DNA from: Solirubrobacteraceae bacterium
GTDB lineage: Bacteria; Actinomycetota; Thermoleophilia; Solirubrobacterales; Solirubrobacteraceae
Length of the DNA stretch: 59,363 nt
Direction: 5' to 3'
Assembly (NCBI GenBank): GCA_017744415.1
Contig: JAGIBJ010000106.1
Location: 1-59,363 of the forward strand
The position numbers and the translations under genes were made by a program. This document shows, piece after piece, positions 52,595 through 59,363 of this stretch. The notes under the pieces are model-generated. The model did not search any database. It saw nothing but the letters and a program-made list of their open reading frames with translations, and was not told where the DNA came from. The first letter of the stretch is position 1; every line of letters starts with the position of its first letter.

Positions 52595-52622
52595 GAACGG
52601 CCGACCCGAGGGTCAGCCGTTC
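52595..52622 (-). terminator. Intrinsic terminator with U-rich tail
   Basis: GAACGGC-C-GACCC pairs GGGTC-A-GCCGTTC around GA, and the minus-strand sequence continues TCGTTTCTCG. It is the only hairpin in the window with a fair U-rich tail. Confidence 0.65.
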
Positions 52623-52790
52623 AAGAGTGCCGGCGGCTGCCGGTGGCAAGGTCCCCACCCCAGGGCGCTCGCCACCGGCAGTGCCGGGGAGCGGGAGCAC
52701 GTGCGCCCTTGCGGCCCACCCAGCCACAGGCGCGTGCTCCACGCAGTGAGGGATCTCAGGAAGAGCGGGACGAATCCTTCGTCAGCCCGT
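52595..52790 (-). ncRNA. Candidate structured RNA ending in an intrinsic terminator
   Basis: In the 365-nt gap 52448-52812 there are four stem-loops in 190 nt, in minus-strand order: GACGAA/TTCGTC (52769-52783), GGAGCACG/CGTGCTCC (52694-52740), an 11-bp stem CTGCCGGTGGC/GCCACCGGCAG extended by CCGGC/GCCGG (52630-52687), and the last hairpin (52595-52622) followed on the minus strand by TCGTTTCTCG. No ORF of credible codon use fits. It may be an independent small RNA or the 3' UTR of the regulator gene at 52813. No known RNA family recognised. Confidence 0.45.
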
Positions 52791-52812
52791 GATCACTCAG
52801 TCTGGTTGACCG

Positions 52813-54009
52813 CTACGCCGCGCGGGCGTGCTCGGCGGCCGCGGCATGATGCTCGCGCTGGAGCACCGTGCCGATGGTGGTCGCGAGCGTGAGGAGCAGC
52901 TCGCGGGCAAGGTCGGGGAGCGCCAGTTCCGTCGGGAACATCAGCACCATCGCGCCGATCGACTCGCCGCCGGAGATCACCGGCACGAGCACGGCCTGGC
53001 TGCGCGACGGTGCGCCAAGGAGCCGCAGCGACGACTCGCCGAGCCAATCGATCTGGCCGTCGCCGATTGCGCTGATGATGTCGCAGCCGGTCGGCAGCTC
53101 GAGCGTGCGGGCGGGCATGGTGCCGCGAACGCTGGTGGCGGTGCGCAGGCGACCGTGGTGGCAGGTGGCGAGGAACGCATCGAGGCCTCCCGTGCCGCGG
53201 ACGAGCTCACCGAGCGCACGCTGGGCGCTGCCGAGGCCGCTCTCCTGCTGGAGCGCGCGCCGAGCGTCGCGCGTGGCGGAGGCCCAGACGGCAGCCTGGT
53301 CGACGGACGGCACCGGCAGACCGGCGGCGCCGACGGCCTCCGGAAGCTGGATGAGCACCACGACGGCCTCCTCGGAAGCCTCCGGCGGGATGCGCCAGGC
53401 GATCGAGCGGCGCTCGACCGGGAACGTGCCGACCCAATCGGTGTGCGTGACGATGCCGGTCTCGGCGCCCTCGCCGATGAGCAGGCGCTGGATCGCCGAC
53501 TTTGCGGCGGCGCCGAACGTCGGCACGGCCTCCAGGAGGTCGCTGCCGACGACGGGCGCCTCAGGAGCGGCCTGCGTCGGGCCGTTGGCCCAGATCACGT
53601 TGAGGGGCTCGGGGCCGGAAACGGCGATGGCGGGCGTCGGCGCGTGATCGAGGGCTGCGCCGAGGCTGGCGAGCGTGGGCTCCTCCTCGCGGGCCTCGAG
53701 TGCCTGCTCGATGGCGGTGACGAGCGGCACGCCGCGATCGACGGCGCGGCTGACGGCGATCACGTGGCGGACATCCTCGGCGACGTAACGCCGGACGTTG
53801 TTCTCGCAGCGGACCGGCGTCGGGAAGCCGTGGCGGCGCTCCCAGGTGCGGAGCCGCTCGCGGCCGACGCCAGAGAGGCGCACCATCTCGGCGGCGCTGA
53901 TGGTGACGACGCCGGTGTCCGAGTCGTCCTCGATCAAACTCGGCCGACCGAATGCAGTGCGGCCGGCGGTGGCGTGATCGTTGTTGGCGAGGGCGTGTGC
54001 GTTCAGCAT
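52813..54009 (-). CDS. MerR-like HTH regulator with PAS/GAF-like sensor
   Basis: A 398-residue cytoplasmic regulator. MerR-type HTH at about 34-105 (ISAAEMVRLSGVGRERLRTWERRHGFPTPVRCENNVRRYVAEDVRHV), a short helical linker, a PAS-like segment (LNVIWANGPTQAAPE, WRIPPEASEEAVVVLIQLPE), and a GAF-like C-terminus (GCDIISAIGDGQIDWLGESSLRLLGAPSRSQAVLVPVISGGESIGAMVLMF). The GAF part may bind a small ligand. No target is evident next to it; autoregulation is possible. Confidence 0.82.
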   Translation of the reverse strand: MLNAHALANNDHATAGRTAFGRPSLIEDDSDTGVVTISAAEMVRLSGVGRERLRTWERRHGFPTPVRCENNVRRYVAEDVRHVIAVSRAVDRGVPLVTAIEQALEAREEEPTLASLGAALDHAPTPAIAVSGPEPLNVIWANGPTQAAPEAPVVGSDLLEAVPTFGAAAKSAIQRLLIGEGAETGIVTHTDWVGTFPVERRSIAWRIPPEASEEAVVVLIQLPEAVGAAGLPVPSVDQAAVWASATRDARRALQQESGLGSAQRALGELVRGTGGLDAFLATCHHGRLRTATSVRGTMPARTLELPTGCDIISAIGDGQIDWLGESSLRLLGAPSRSQAVLVPVISGGESIGAMVLMFPTELALPDLARELLLTLATTIGTVLQREHHAAAAEHARAA

Positions 54010-54364
54010 GAGCTGGTTCCCGGGGGTTCGTTGTTAGGCGAGGTCCCACCGTTGGCCCGGCTGGCGGTCACGGTCGTCCCAAGTTGGGTTCGAGCTGCTT
54101 CGTCCTTGGAAGAACTAAGCGGCTTGTGGCAAAGCTAACACCAGGTGCCACAAGGAGGAATCAATATTCCGTTACAGACCGCGGTCCGTTCACGGAATCT
54201 GCTGTCCGCCAAGTTCCGGACAAGCCCGTCCGCTCGGGGATTCTCGAATTTCCGGCGGCAAGAACCCAAAAACACGGGGCTGGCGCGCAAGGACTCGGAC
54301 CCGTCCCCCTTTGGTCCAGGCGGCCCGAAGTCGGGCGCGAGCTGAGCCGGACGGGCGGCCGGGC
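54010..54364. other. 355-bp non-coding gap with an inverted repeat
   Basis: Lower G+C than the surroundings. Contains CTTGTGGCA (54123-54131) and TGCCACAAG (54146-54154), perfect 9-bp arms with a 14-nt loop, a possible operator for the regulator gene starting at 54009 or a hairpin. AAGGAGG follows on the plus strand (54152-54158) but no usual start codon lies at a fitting distance. I see no credible gene here. Confidence 0.5.
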
Positions 54365-54757
54365 TCACCCGGGCGGAGCGTCTTCGTCTTCGAAGACGAA
54401 GATCTTCACGGCGAGATCGGGGGCGACGTGGTTCGACGACATGACGGCCGCGACCTTGCGCCCGAGCTCCTCCTCGACGACCGGCTTGTAGAGCTCGTTC
54501 ATCACCTTGTGGAGCGCCCGGCGCTCCGCGACGAGCGCCTCGACCTGGCCGTTCGCCGCGAGCGTCTGCTCCGCCACGGTGAACGGCTCGCGCAGCAGCA
54601 CCACCACCATCTCGTCGTTGGCATGCACCCGGGCCTTGGTCGGCCCCTTCCCGAGGTACTCCTTCTGGAGCTGCACCACCCGCCGGGCGATGTTGCCGAG
54701 CGGATCGCCGCGGCCGACATCCGCCGAATCATCGGCGGCGTGGGGCTGAACGCTCAT
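54365..54757 (-). CDS. DUF2294 domain protein
   Basis: A 130-residue cytoplasmic protein. GNIARRVVQLQKEYLGKGPTKARVHANDEMVVVLLREPFTVAEQTLAANGQ, RALHKVMNELYKPVVEEELGRKVAAVMSSNHVAPDLAVKIFVFE is the DUF2294 pattern across nearly the whole length. Function of the family is unknown. ATG 54757 was chosen as homology begins near residue 18; the frame is open far upstream. Confidence 0.88.
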   Translation of the reverse strand: MSVQPHAADDSADVGRGDPLGNIARRVVQLQKEYLGKGPTKARVHANDEMVVVLLREPFTVAEQTLAANGQVEALVAERRALHKVMNELYKPVVEEELGRKVAAVMSSNHVAPDLAVKIFVFEDEDAPPG

Positions 54758-54901
54758 GCGCGTTCCGTTCTGGTCTCGCGGCGATAGACGCCGTACGCAC
54801 GGCAGGGGGTGTTGGTGAGCGACACGCGCTTCCTCAGGGTTTGGCCTTGCGGCCGGGCGGGTGGGTTCGGGGCCCCTGAGCGCGTGCCCAGGACTCGCAC
54901 G

Positions 54902-54929
54902 AAAGTAGCAACCGGGGGACGGTTTGACA
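54902..54929 (-). promoter_or_regulatory. Candidate promoter of the DUF2294 gene
   Basis: Minus-strand TGTCAA (54924-54929), 16-nt spacer, TACTTT (54902-54907), giving a leader of about 140 nt. A plus-strand reading of TTGACA at the same place has no -10 partner. Confidence 0.35.
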
Positions 54930-55022
54930 CGTCGGCTGGACGGAACCGGCCGAGACGGTTCCCCTGCACATCCCGCAGACCGGGTGGCGGGGCCAGCAGG
55001 TGGTGCGGTCACCGACCGGTGC

Positions 55023-55925
55023 TCAGAACGAGGCTTCTTCGAGATCCTCCGGCGCACGGGGCGCGGCGCGGGGCACGGCGAACCGCACGCGACCGCCCGG
55101 GCGCAGCTGCGCGGCGTCGCCGAGCGCGGCCTCGTCGACGACCGCGATCACGGGGTAGCCGCCGGTGGTCGGGTGGTCGGCGAGCATCACGATCGCCTCG
55201 CCGGAGGGCGGTACCTGCACTGCGCCGAGCGCAAGGCCTTCGGAGCGCATCGAGTCGTCCGAACGCCACGGGAGCTGGGGACCGGCGACCCGCACCCCGA
55301 TGCGGTCGACCTGCGGCGTGACGGTGAAGGTGGCTCCGAGGAAGGCTGTCACGGCATCCGGCGCGAACCAGTCCTCGCGCGGGCCGAGCGTGACGGGCAG
55401 GACGACGGGATCGGTGGCCGCGGCGACCGGTGCGATGTCGACGGCGGGCGACGAGAGCGCGTCGCCGCCGAGCTCGAGCACGTCGCCGGACTGCAGCGGT
55501 GCCGGGCCGAGCCCGGTGAGCTGGTCGCTGCTGAGGCTTCCGAGCACCGTCTCGCCGGCGAGGCCGCCACGGATCGCCACGTAGGTGCGCAGCCCGCTCG
55601 TCGCCGTGCCGACGTCAAGCTCCTGGCCGGCGCGAACGGGGATCGGCGCGTGCATCGAGATCGAGCGGCCGGCGAGCGTGGCCTCCACCGGCGCGCCCGT
55701 GAGCGCGATCGTGGTCGCGGCGCCGAAGCGGAGCACCGGGCCGCTCAGCGTGGTCTCGAGGGCGGGCGCGCCTTCGGCGTTGCCGACGAGCCGGTTGGCG
55801 AGGGTGTAGGCGCGGCGGTCGGCGGCACCAGACGCGGGCACGCCGAGGTGCGCCCAGCCGGGGCGACCGAGATCCTGGATCGTCGTCCTTGCGCCCCCGG
55901 CGACGACCTCGATCCGGAGGCTCAT
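55023..55925 (-). CDS. pxpC: 5-oxoprolinase subunit C (biotin-dependent carboxyltransferase-like)
   Basis: A 300-residue protein: TTIQDLGRPGWAHLGVPASGAADRRAYTLANRLVGN, ALETTLSGPVLRF, TYVAIRGGLAGETVLGSLSSDQLTG, GVRVAGPQLPW, GAVQVPPSGEAIVMLADHPTTGGYPVIAVV. All are PxpC/KipA/allophanate-hydrolase-subunit-2 signatures. With PxpA and PxpB it opens 5-oxoproline to glutamate using ATP. Start overlaps the pxpB stop (ATGA). Confidence 0.93.
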   Translation of the reverse strand: MSLRIEVVAGGARTTIQDLGRPGWAHLGVPASGAADRRAYTLANRLVGNAEGAPALETTLSGPVLRFGAATTIALTGAPVEATLAGRSISMHAPIPVRAGQELDVGTATSGLRTYVAIRGGLAGETVLGSLSSDQLTGLGPAPLQSGDVLELGGDALSSPAVDIAPVAAATDPVVLPVTLGPREDWFAPDAVTAFLGATFTVTPQVDRIGVRVAGPQLPWRSDDSMRSEGLALGAVQVPPSGEAIVMLADHPTTGGYPVIAVVDEAALGDAAQLRPGGRVRFAVPRAAPRAPEDLEEASF

Positions 55926-56545
55926 GCGCCGCCCACGCGGAGTTCCACGCGCGTGCCCGTAGTGAGAAGTGCCGGCTCGGGCCGAGCGAGGTCGAAGAGC
56001 GTGGCGTCGCAGGAGCCGAGCAGGTGCCAGCCCCCGGGCGAGGCCGTCGGGTAGATCGCGGAGTACTCGCCGGCGAGCGCGAGCGAGCCTGCCGGCACCC
56101 GTGCGCGGGGCGAATCGCGACGCGGCGGCTGGAGCTGCGGGTCGCCGCCGAGCAGGTAGGCGAAACCGGGAGCAAAACCAAGGAATCCGACCTCGTAGAC
56201 CGCCGCGGCGTGGCGCCGCACGACCTCCTCGGGGCTCATGTTGCAGGCGTCGGCGACGGCACCCAGATCCGGGCCGTCGTACCGCACGTCGAGCGCGATC
56301 GTCCGCGGCTCGGGATCGCGGTGACGGCTCGAGAGCACAGCAGCGAGGCGATCCTTGAGATCCGTCGGCGGGCGGCGTCCCGGTTCCCAGACGAGCAGCA
56401 CGGTGTCGTGGCCCGCGACGACCTCCTCGAGGCCGGCGATCTGCTCTCGCGCGGCCACCACGAGCTTGCGCACGCTCGCGTTGCCCGGCAGCTCGACGAG
56501 CACCGACCGCGTGCCGGCCGGGCGGAGATCCAGGAGGGTGCTCAC
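55922..56545 (-). CDS. pxpB: 5-oxoprolinase subunit B
   Basis: A 207-residue protein of the PxpB/KipI family: LDVRYDGPDLGAVADACNMSPEEVVRRHAAAVYEVGFLGFAPGFAYLLGGDPQL, PRARVPAGSLALAGEYSAIYPTASPGGWHLLG. It phosphorylates 5-oxoproline together with PxpC. The N-terminus is somewhat short and divergent (SVLVELPGNASVRKLV). Overlaps both neighbours by 4 bp. Confidence 0.92.
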   Translation of the reverse strand: MSTLLDLRPAGTRSVLVELPGNASVRKLVVAAREQIAGLEEVVAGHDTVLLVWEPGRRPPTDLKDRLAAVLSSRHRDPEPRTIALDVRYDGPDLGAVADACNMSPEEVVRRHAAAVYEVGFLGFAPGFAYLLGGDPQLQPPRRDSPRARVPAGSLALAGEYSAIYPTASPGGWHLLGSCDATLFDLARPEPALLTTGTRVELRVGGA

Positions 56546-57330
56546 GGCGCGAATGCTCGCAGCTCGACACCCGCCCGCTCCAGCGCCGCGCGCACCTCGG
56601 TGGCCATGCGCACCGCACCGGGGCTGTCGCCGTGCACGCAGAGCGACCGCACATCGATCGGGATCTCCTCGCCGCCGGACCCGCCGACCGTGCCCGTCGT
56701 CGCGATGCGCACGGCCTGCTCGATCGCGGCCGCGGGCTCGAGCAGGGCGCCGGGCGCTCCGCGTGCGATCAGTTGCGGGCGGCCTGCGGCATCGAGCTCG
56801 TATCCGCGGTCGACGAACCCCTCCGCGACGGCGACAAGGCCTTCCTCGCGTGCGCGCGCGAGGAGCAACGATCCTGGGGGCCCGAGGAGAGCGAGGCGCG
56901 CGCGCTTCGCCATGCGCACCGTGGCCGCCGCGAGTTCGGGTGCGTCGGCGGCCTGGTGATAGAGCGCGCCGTGGAGCTTGAGGTACCGCGGGCGGGCCGC
57001 GGCGCCCTTGCCGACCGCGACGGACGCCGTGCCGAGCACCGTGAGCTGGTCGGAGAGCAGTCGCTCCAGCTCGCCTTCGGAGATCGGCAACGCGCGGCGG
57101 CCGAAGTGCTCGCGGTCGGCGTGGCCGGGGTGCGCGCCGATCGCGACGCCGCGCGCGACGGCGTCGGCGATGGTGCGCGACGCCACCTGGATGCCACCGG
57201 CGTGCGCCCCGCAGCTCACGTTGGCGCTCGTCACGATCGCGAGGAGCTCGGCGTCGTGGCCGGCGTCCTCGCCGAGATCGGCGTTGAGGTCGATCACGGG
57301 GGCGCCGGACACCCCGCGATCATCGCGCAT
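56542..57330 (-). CDS. pxpA: 5-oxoprolinase subunit A (LamB/YcsF)
   Basis: A 262-residue TIM-barrel-like protein: IDLNADLGEDAGHDAELLAIVTSANVSCGAHAGG, AIGAHPGHADREHFGRRALPI, YLKLHGALYHQAADAPE, and SLCVHGDSPGAVRMATEVRAAL near the end. It carries out the hydrolytic step of 5-oxoprolinase. ATG 57330 or GTG 57312 could be the start. First gene of pxpABC, divergent from the LLM gene at 57409. The frame stays open over 650 codons upstream on the opposite strand of other genes, a GC-rich artefact. Confidence 0.93.
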   Translation of the reverse strand: MRDDRGVSGAPVIDLNADLGEDAGHDAELLAIVTSANVSCGAHAGGIQVASRTIADAVARGVAIGAHPGHADREHFGRRALPISEGELERLLSDQLTVLGTASVAVGKGAAARPRYLKLHGALYHQAADAPELAAATVRMAKRARLALLGPPGSLLLARAREEGLVAVAEGFVDRGYELDAAGRPQLIARGAPGALLEPAAAIEQAVRIATTGTVGGSGGEEIPIDVRSLCVHGDSPGAVRMATEVRAALERAGVELRAFAP

Positions 57331-57408
57331 CCGCCGCCCGCAACTGACCGAGGGGGAGCGGCGGCACGGGCGTAGCGTCGGCGGGGTCCTCCCTCGAAAG
57401 GCACGCCC

Positions 57409-58401
57409 ATGACTCGCTACTGGTTCGCCGGCTCCACCGAGGAGTTCACGCCGCCGCAACTCGTCGAGCAGGCCCGCGCCGCAGAGGCGGCCGGCTTCGA
57501 CGCGCTCGGCATCTCGGACCACTGGGCGCCGTGGTTCCCAAATGGCGAGGGCTCGCAGGCCTGGGTGACCCTCAGCGCGATCGGCCAGGTCACGTCGTTG
57601 CCGCTGGCGACGGGAGTCACGCCGATCGTGCACCACTACCACCCAGGCCTCGTCGCTCAGGCGTTCATGTCGCTCGAATGCCTCTACCCGGGGCGGATCA
57701 CACTCGGCGTCGGCTCGGGCGAATCGGTGAACGAGTCGCCGCTCGGCCTCGACTGGCCATCGATCGACGAGCAGCAGGCGCGCTTCGCCGCGGGGCTCGA
57801 TGCGATCACGCGGCTGTGGGCCGGCGAGACGGTCACGGTCGACAACGACTGGTTCCGCCTGAAGGACGCGAAGCTCTGGACGCGCGCGGCCGGGCGCCCG
57901 AAGCTCATCGTGTCGGCGTTCGGGCCGAAGGCGGCGCGGATCGCGGGCCAGTACGGCGACGGGCTGTGGACGCTCGGCGACCCCGACTCGGCGCCCGAGG
58001 TGGTCGAGGCGTACCGCGACGCCTGCGAGGAGTTCGGCCGACCGGCCGGGGAGATCGTCATGCAGAGCGGCATTGCGTGGGCGAGCGACCGCGACGCCGC
58101 CATCGACGGCGCCCGCCGGTGGAAGCCGACTCAGCTGCCGGAGCTCTACATCGACGACATCTCCGACCAGCGCGACATGCAGCAACGCGCGGACGAGCAG
58201 ATGACCGACGAGGAGTTCGCCACGAATGGCTTCATCGTGAGCGACAGCGTCGACGAGCACGTCTCGCGCATCCAGGAGATCGAGCAACTCGACCCCGACG
58301 TGATCTGCCTGCAGCTCATCGGCAGCGCCGATCCCGACGGCACCATCTCGCGCTACCGCGACGACGTGCTCCCAACCCTGCGCAGCGCTGTGCGCGCCTA
58401 G
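57409..58401 (+). CDS. F420-dependent LLM-class oxidoreductase (TIGR03557-like)
   Basis: A 330-residue TIM-barrel enzyme: YWFAGSTEEFTPPQLVEQARAAEAAGFDALGISDHWAPWFPNG, LATGVTPIVHHYHPGLVAQAF, ITLGVGSGESVNESPLG, WTRAAGRPKLIVSAFGPKAARIAGQYGDGLWTLGD. This matches the F420-dependent group close to F420-dependent glucose-6-phosphate dehydrogenase. Substrate unknown. AAAGG precedes the ATG. Its TAG shares CTAG with the stop of the converging gene. Confidence 0.88.
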   Translation: MTRYWFAGSTEEFTPPQLVEQARAAEAAGFDALGISDHWAPWFPNGEGSQAWVTLSAIGQVTSLPLATGVTPIVHHYHPGLVAQAFMSLECLYPGRITLGVGSGESVNESPLGLDWPSIDEQQARFAAGLDAITRLWAGETVTVDNDWFRLKDAKLWTRAAGRPKLIVSAFGPKAARIAGQYGDGLWTLGDPDSAPEVVEAYRDACEEFGRPAGEIVMQSGIAWASDRDAAIDGARRWKPTQLPELYIDDISDQRDMQQRADEQMTDEEFATNGFIVSDSVDEHVSRIQEIEQLDPDVICLQLIGSADPDGTISRYRDDVLPTLRSAVRA

Positions 58402-59363
58402 GGGCCGCTGCCGAGCGTGAAGGTCCAGGTGGAGGTGTAGGTGCCGACGCGCGTGTTGCCCGGGAGGGCGAGCGAGAAGCCGTACTGGAGCTGCGCGATC
58501 CCGAGACCGGCTCCCACCGAGTCGCTGTAGATCTTCACGGCCGCGGGCGCGGTCGGCCCGGCGGGCAGCGACATCGGGAAGGTGGTCGTGGTGGTCGAGG
58601 GCAGACCGCAGTTGGTGCCGCCCGCATTGATCGACAGCCCCGTGATGGTCGTGGCGTTCGCCGGCAGCGTGACGGCGCCGTTCGTGAATTGCGTCGACGT
58701 GCCGGTCAGGTTCCATCCGGCCGCGGTGTCGGTCATGTCGCTCACGGCGAAGGTGCCGCTGCCGGTGGCCGTCTTGTTGGTCCCGTCGAGCACAGTCGCT
58801 CCGAACGAGATCGACGACGGGGCGGTGAGGGTAAGCCCGCCGGTCGCGCAGAGCGATGCAGGCTGGAGCACGAGCGTCTGCGCGATCCAGCTCGTGCTCG
58901 AGCTCAGCGACGCCGTGAGACCGGAGACGGGCCCGGCCGAGATGGCACTCCAGGCGTTCGCCACCGTCACGCCGCCACCGGCCTGGTCGCACGCATCGGT
59001 GAGCGCGCCGAAGGTTGAGGTCGTCGTGGCCGCGGAGGTGATGTTGGTGTAGACGACGCTGCCGTTGCGAGTAGCGGTGCCGGCCGGCAGCGTGACGCTC
59101 GCGCCGGAGCCGGTCGACTTCGCCGAACTCGCGATCGGATCGGCCGGGTCGACACCCGAGTAGGCAACGATCGATCCGACCATCGTCGCCGTGACGCCCA
59201 GCACCGAGGCAAAGGTGTAGGAGCCCGGCTCGCTCGCGCCCGCGACGCGGTAGTAGAGCTTTGCGTCGTTGTCGCTCACGCCCGCGATCTCGGTCCACCC
59301 GCTCGGCGTCGTGAAGTTGAACGAGAGGAACGCGGTGGACCGCACGGTCGCGATCATCAGGTC
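58398..59363 (-). CDS. Partial surface-exposed beta-rich protein, N-terminus beyond window
   Basis: The frame is open to the window edge (58398-59363), so the N-terminus is missing; an internal ATG lies at 59357 but the sequence before it also fits. The first part (DLMIATVRSTAFLSFNFTTPSGWTEI to WIAQTLVLQP) resembles beta-sandwich modules repeated in phage-tail-like and surface proteins. The last 150 residues (ISFGATVLDGTNKTATGSGTFAVSDMTDTAAGWNLTGTSTQF, STWTFTLGSGP) are another beta domain rich in Ser and Thr, with a WxL-like feel that is not certain. Probably exported. Confidence 0.7.
   Translation of the reverse strand, partial: DLMIATVRSTAFLSFNFTTPSGWTEIAGVSDNDAKLYYRVAGASEPGSYTFASVLGVTATMVGSIVAYSGVDPADPIASSAKSTGSGASVTLPAGTATRNGSVVYTNITSAATTTSTFGALTDACDQAGGGVTVANAWSAISAGPVSGLTASLSSSTSWIAQTLVLQPASLCATGGLTLTAPSSISFGATVLDGTNKTATGSGTFAVSDMTDTAAGWNLTGTSTQFTNGAVTLPANATTITGLSINAGGTNCGLPSTTTTTFPMSLPAGPTAPAAVKIYSDSVGAGLGIAQLQYGFSLALPGNTRVGTYTSTWTFTLGSGP

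Noticed and set aside
54145..54345. Plus-strand ORF near a strong AAGGAGG sequence
   Set aside because: The AAGGAGG lies inside the frame and the only codon at the right distance is ATT. The product is a basic, low-complexity peptide with unusual codon use, so no gene is called.
54924..54929. Plus-strand TTGACA as a promoter
   Set aside because: No -10 at a proper distance and no plus-strand gene downstream. The minus-strand reading with TACTTT is better.
57331..59298. N-terminal 650 codons of a 918-codon minus-strand frame ending in pxpA
   Set aside because: It is Arg/Gly/His-rich shadow sequence opposite the LLM gene and in the wrong frame of the partial surface-protein gene. High G+C keeps such frames open.

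Overview
The window is about 70% G+C, with dense genes, many ATGA/GTGA 4-bp start/stop overlaps, lipoproteins, an F420-type LLM oxidoreductase, DUF6458- and DUF2294-like proteins, and large secreted proteins built from DUF6801-like domains. Together these suggest a high-GC actinobacterium, most likely of the Thermoleophilia/Solirubrobacterales type. The lineage is inferred from gene content only. There are no rRNAs, confident tRNAs, insertion sequences, phage genes or CRISPR arrays, so this looks like ordinary chromosome.

Layout. 1-1519 (minus): the start of an FG-GAP/VCBS repeat protein, cut by the window edge, and a lipoprotein. 1763-6207 (minus): a coupled operon of two membrane proteins, an MFS exporter and a CobA-HemD fusion, behind a strong promoter whose -10 carries a palindromic operator. 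6501-8160 (minus): a PuuE-like deacetylase and an autoregulated GntR/FadR repressor. 8793-14918 (minus): a haem/cytochrome c operon reading siroheme synthase N-domain, MoaB-like protein, ccmA, a 33-codon microORF, ccmB, ccmC, ccmD-like, hemA, hemC. 15098-16233 (plus): a small protein coupled to an MpaB-family oxygenase. 16497-25457: four large exported proteins (RCC1 repeats, DUF6801-like domains, Fn3-like domains) and one small gene. 25576-35618: organosulfur use, namely SfnB and SfnG, a divergent alpha/beta hydrolase, then SsuA, SsuB, SsuC, SsuD, a DszC/SfnC-like flavoenzyme and a flavin reductase fused to a degenerate GTP cyclohydrolase II domain. 35794-41127: secreted CocE-type hydrolase, L,D-transpeptidase, SelO, GNAT acetyltransferase. 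41152-45351: a two-component system divergent from an MMPL exporter. 45362-54757: YceH, YccF, a MacB-like ABC exporter, a secreted protein, CorA, DUF6458, a MerR-like sensor regulator and a DUF2294 protein. 55023-57330: the pxpABC 5-oxoprolinase operon. 57409-59363: an F420-type LLM oxidoreductase and a partial surface protein.

The most striking feature is at 17944-18670. Two convergent genes for exported proteins appear to have exchanged C-terminal halves. The RCC1 gene ends in the first half of a domain whose second half sits at the end of the opposite-strand gene. The tail expected for that opposite gene lies, out of frame, behind the RCC1 gene. This is what an inversion through both 3' ends would leave, unless it is an assembly error. 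Other points of interest are three intergenic dyad elements present as tandem pairs, a microORF welded between ccmA and ccmB, the flavin reductase/GTP cyclohydrolase II-like fusion, and a roughly 200-nt unannotated structured region ending in a terminator.
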